Shown here: piece after piece, positions 14,825 through 17,168 of the stretch | How the letters are laid out: the number at the start of each line of letters is the position of its first letter | Numbering within the stretch: the stretch's first letter is position 1 | Assembly (NCBI GenBank): GCA_017407885.1 | Contig: JAFQVU010000132.1 | Coordinates: 1-17,168, forward strand | Direction: 5' to 3' | DNA length: 17,168 nt | Source of the DNA: Clostridia bacterium | GTDB taxonomy: Bacteria > Bacillota_A > Clostridia > Oscillospirales > CAG-272 | The notes under the pieces: generated by a model | What the model was told of the DNA's origin: nothing | Databases searched by the model: none | The model's input: the letters and a program-made list of their open reading frames with translations, nothing else | Program-made: the position numbers and the translations under genes

Positions 14825-16813
14825 TCAGATTATTCCCTGTAAATTTTTTATCTTATCGCGCAGATACGCGGCACGCTCGAATTCGAGCTTCTTTGCCGCC
14901 GCCTTCATCTCGGCAGTAAGCTCCTCGATAAGCGCGGATTTTTCGTCCGCAGACAGCTTCTTCTTGTCGCGCAGTGCATCCTTGTATTTCTTTTCGGGCG
15001 CGGCTTCGGCTTCCTTCTTGCCGATCTCGATGAGGTCGCGCACGCTCTTTTTGATCGTCTGCGGCGTGATACCGTTAGCATCGTTATACGCTTTCTGCAG
15101 CTCGCGGCGTCGGTTGGTCTCATCCATTGCCGCCTGCATTGATGGGGTGACGGTATCGGCATACATGATTACCTTACCGTCCGAGTTTCGCGCTGCGCGA
15201 CCGATCGTCTGTATCAGCGAGGTCTCGGAGCGCAGGAAGCCCTCCTTGTCCGCATCAAGTATCGCAACAAGAGACACCTCAGGAATGTCAAGTCCCTCGC
15301 GAAGCAGGTTGATTCCGACAAGCACATCGAACACACCGAGGCGCAAATCACGGATTATCTCGCTTCGCTCCATCGTCTCGACCTTGTGATGTATATATTT
15401 AACTTTGATGAGATTCATTTCAAGGTACTCGGTCAGATCTTCCGCCATCTTTTTGGTAAGCGTTGTCACGAGTACTCGCTCGCCGCGCTCGGTACGGGCA
15501 TGTATCTCTCCGATGAGGTCATCTATCTGCCCCTCGACCGGCCTCACCTCCACCTCGGGATCAAGCAGTCCCGTTGGGCGGATTATCTGCTCGACCGTTT
15601 GTTCGGAGTGATTTTTCTCGTACTCGGCAGGCGTTGCGCTGACGAATATCGCCTGATTTATCTTGGCTTCAAACTCGTCGAAAAACAGCGGTCGGTTATC
15701 GAATGCGGACGGTAGTCTGAAGCCGAATTCAACAAGATTTTTCTTTCTTGCTCTGTCGCCGCCGCTCATACCCTTGACCTGTGGCAGGGTGACGTGAGAT
15801 TCATCGACGAACAGCAAGAAATCCTTCGGGAAGTAGTCAAGCAGTGTGTACGGAGTTGAGCCGGGTTCGCGCCCTGCCATAACGCGCGAATAGTTCTCAA
15901 CGCCGGAGCAGAAACCGATCTCGCGTAGCATTTCGAGGTCATAGCGTGTTCGCTCCTCGATTCGCTGAGCTTCGAGAAGCTTATTCTGTGATCGGAAGAA
16001 ATCGACACGCTCTACAAGCTCGTCCTCGATCTCGCGAAGCGCCTTCTCGCGGCGCTCGTCCGATACAGCGTAATGTGTTGCCGGATATATCGCCGCATAG
16101 GAAAGCGTGCGAAGCAGCTCGCCTGTAACCGTGTTTATCTCCGAGAGACGTTCGATCTCGTCTCCGAAAAACTCGACGCGTATCGCCTTATCGCCGCTCG
16201 ATGCCGGCAGTATCTCGACAACGTCGCCGCGGACACGGAATTTATCACGCACGAAGTTCATATCATTGCGGTCGTATGACATTGAAATAAGGCGCTTGGT
16301 AAGCTCGTCCCGTTCCATGACCATTCCCGGACGAAGCGCAATAAGCATCGACTGATATTCCGCCGGATCACCAAGCGAATATATGCACGAAACGCTCGAC
16401 ACGATAATAACGTCGCGCCGCTCAAAAAGCGAGCTTGTCGCGCTGTGGCGAAGCATGTCTATCTCATCATTGACCGAGCTGTCTTTTTCTATATAGATAT
16501 CCTTGCCGGGGATATACGCCTCCGGCTGATAGTAGTCGTAATAGGATACGAAAAATTCCACCGCATTTTCGGGAAAGAACTCGCGAAATTCCGAGCAAAG
16601 CTGTGCGGCGAGAGTTTTGTTGTGAGCAAGCACCAGTGTCGGACGGTTGACTCGCGCGATAATATTCGCCATAGTAAAGGTCTTGCCGGAGCCGGTAACA
16701 CCGAGCAGGGTTTGATTCTTCATCCCAGCCTCGACTCCCGCGGCAAGTCTGTCTATAGCGGCAGGCTGGTCGCCCGTCGGCTTATACGGTGAATGCAGCT
16801 TGAATCTATCCAT
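14825..16813 (-). CDS. uvrB: excinuclease ABC subunit B
   Basis: Helicase-like core of nucleotide excision repair that verifies damage and recruits UvrC. The 662 residues are full length. Walker A GVTGSGKT is at 38-45, the beta-hairpin [11 protein letters not shown] at 90-100, the DESHV Walker B near 335, helicase motifs [20 protein letters not shown] and QTIGRAARN in the second RecA-like domain, and the UVR domain that binds UvrC near the C-terminus ([16 protein letters not shown]). ATG 16813 is chosen over GTG 16822 because GAGGTG, which includes that GTG, is itself the ribosome site 6 bases upstream of the ATG. It heads a probable uvrB-uvrA operon with an SOS-like box just downstream of the promoter. 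uvrC is not in the window. Confidence 0.97.
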   Translation of the reverse strand: MDRFKLHSPYKPTGDQPAAIDRLAAGVEAGMKNQTLLGVTGSGKTFTMANIIARVNRPTLVLAHNKTLAAQLCSEFREFFPENAVEFFVSYYDYYQPEAYIPGKDIYIEKDSSVNDEIDMLRHSATSSLFERRDVIIVSSVSCIYSLGDPAEYQSMLIALRPGMVMERDELTKRLISMSYDRNDMNFVRDKFRVRGDVVEILPASSGDKAIRVEFFGDEIERLSEINTVTGELLRTLSYAAIYPATHYAVSDERREKALREIEDELVERVDFFRSQNKLLEAQRIEERTRYDLEMLREIGFCSGVENYSRVMAGREPGSTPYTLLDYFPKDFLLFVDESHVTLPQVKGMSGGDRARKKNLVEFGFRLPSAFDNRPLFFDEFEAKINQAIFVSATPAEYEKNHSEQTVEQIIRPTGLLDPEVEVRPVEGQIDDLIGEIHARTERGERVLVTTLTKKMAEDLTEYLEMNLIKVKYIHHKVETMERSEIIRDLRLGVFDVLVGINLLREGLDIPEVSLVAILDADKEGFLRSETSLIQTIGRAARNSDGKVIMYADTVTPSMQAAMDETNRRRELQKAYNDANGITPQTIKKSVRDLIEIGKKEAEAAPEKKYKDALRDKKKLSADEKSALIEELTAEMKAAAKKLEFERAAYLRDKIKNLQGII

Positions 16814-16828
16814 TAACGGCACCTCACA

Positions 16829-16840
16829 GAAAATTTGTTC
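16829..16840. promoter_or_regulatory. candidate LexA (SOS) box upstream of uvrB
   Basis: GAAAATTTGTTC on the plus strand matches the Gram-positive LexA palindrome GAAC-N4-GTTC with one mismatch, and a G flanks the intact half. It lies about 10 bases downstream of the -10 box of the uvrB promoter, where a bound repressor would block transcription. uvrB-uvrA is LexA-controlled in Bacillus, so the placement is sensible. Confidence 0.5.
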
Positions 16841-16850
16841 GCTATATTAT

Positions 16851-16879
16851 AGTATATCACAATTTTTTTTAATTGTAAA
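16851..16879 (-). promoter_or_regulatory. uvrB promoter
   Basis: On the minus strand TTTACA at 16874-16879, a 17-base spacer and TATACT at 16851-16856. A TATAAT begins 5 bases further on, so the exact -10 could shift, but only TATACT has correct spacing. Confidence 0.7.
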
Positions 16880-16974
16880 GATGTAATTAATAGTTTAACT
16901 TTGAGTTTGTGATCGCACTCCGAACGACAATTTAATATCTCCATCATATTTTCACAATAATTCACGAAAATATC

Positions 16975-17003
16975 TTGATATTAATACAAATTCATGATAT
17001 ACT
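16975..17003 (+). promoter_or_regulatory. promoter of the pseudouridine synthase gene
   Basis: TTGATA at 16975-16980, a 17-base spacer and TATACT at 16998-17003, with a TATAAT overlapping just downstream. It is divergent from the uvrB promoter and shares a near-identical -10 region with it. Confidence 0.65.
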
Positions 17004-17040
17004 ATAATGTAGATAATTATGCCCACGGGAGGACGATGAG

Positions 17041-17168
17041 ATGATTATACAAATAAAAGACAGTCTCACCGGACTCACCGTTAAAGAAGTGCTCTACCGA
17101 AACGGTATATCGCACGGACTCATCACACACTTAAAAAAGCTCGAAACGGGCATCACCGTCAACGGTGA
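17041..17168 (+). CDS. RluA-type pseudouridine synthase, 5' part only
   Basis: Forty-two codons before the window edge. The sequence SLTGLTVKEVLYRNGISHGL followed by ITHLKKLETGITVNG has the S4-like RNA-binding pattern found at the start of RluA/RluD-family pseudouridine synthases, which modify uridines in rRNA or tRNA. The catalytic domain with its aspartate lies outside, so the family call depends on the N-terminal domain alone. Other S4-domain proteins are possible. GGAGG at 17028-17032 lies 8 bases from the ATG, and a promoter precedes it. Confidence 0.65.
   Translation, partial: MIIQIKDSLTGLTVKEVLYRNGISHGLITHLKKLETGITVNG

Noticed and set aside
11158..16933. Shared 13-mer ACTCCGAACGACA in the T-box leader and upstream of uvrB
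   Set aside because: A match of this length is expected about once or twice by chance in a window of this size, and the flanking bases differ.

Overview
The window reads as chromosomal DNA of an anaerobic Bacillota, most likely class Clostridia and plausibly an uncultured gut lineage. The basis is strong AAGGAGG-type ribosome sites, consensus TTGACA/TATAAT promoters in AT-rich gaps, a cysteine T-box leader, a DUF512-der-plsY gene order that is common in Clostridia, a DUF6514-like small protein and a CX3CX2C radical-SAM-like DUF512 protein. I cannot fix a lower rank from sequence alone.

Layout. Positions 1-234 hold back-to-back promoters for a leftward gene that is almost entirely outside the window and for a rightward glucokinase gene. 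Positions 235-6270 are a rightward run: ROK glucokinase, PAP2 membrane phosphatase, YbaK/ProX-type tRNA deacylase, DUF512 protein, Der GTPase, PlsY acyltransferase, closed by a strong terminator. Next come a lipoprotein of unknown function (6314-6961) and a roughly 430-base structured repeat. A small divergent pair follows: an XRE regulator (leftward) and a DUF1273/SLOG protein (rightward) that carries an apparent 3' frameshift. Positions 8397-11234 are a leftward cysteine operon: promoter, Cys-specifier T-box, cysE, a second full repeat, then cysS. A small DUF6514-like gene points right at 11430. uvrB-uvrA (leftward, 16813 down to 11827) follows, with an SOS-box-like site at the promoter. The window ends in the start of a rightward RluA-type pseudouridine synthase gene.

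How the genes fit together. Most of the window is housekeeping: sugar phosphorylation, phosphatidate synthesis, ribosome assembly, tRNA proofreading, cysteine synthesis and charging, and nucleotide excision repair. cysE and cysS make sense together: uncharged tRNA-Cys should relieve termination at the T-box, raising both cysteine synthesis and Cys-tRNA synthetase.

What is unusual. The best candidate for something little described is a dispersed G-rich structured repeat present three times (2666-2775, 6968-7394, 9896-10208). The stems sit at matching places but have different sequences that still pair, which looks like conserved structure rather than conserved sequence. One copy sits inside the T-box-controlled cysE-cysS operon. 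Other points worth checking are the frameshift in the SLOG gene, a perfect 9-base inverted repeat around the -35 box of that gene, terminators that overlap coding 3' ends, and a strongly folded 160-base gap between uvrB and uvrA. I see no clear new multi-gene defence or metabolic system.
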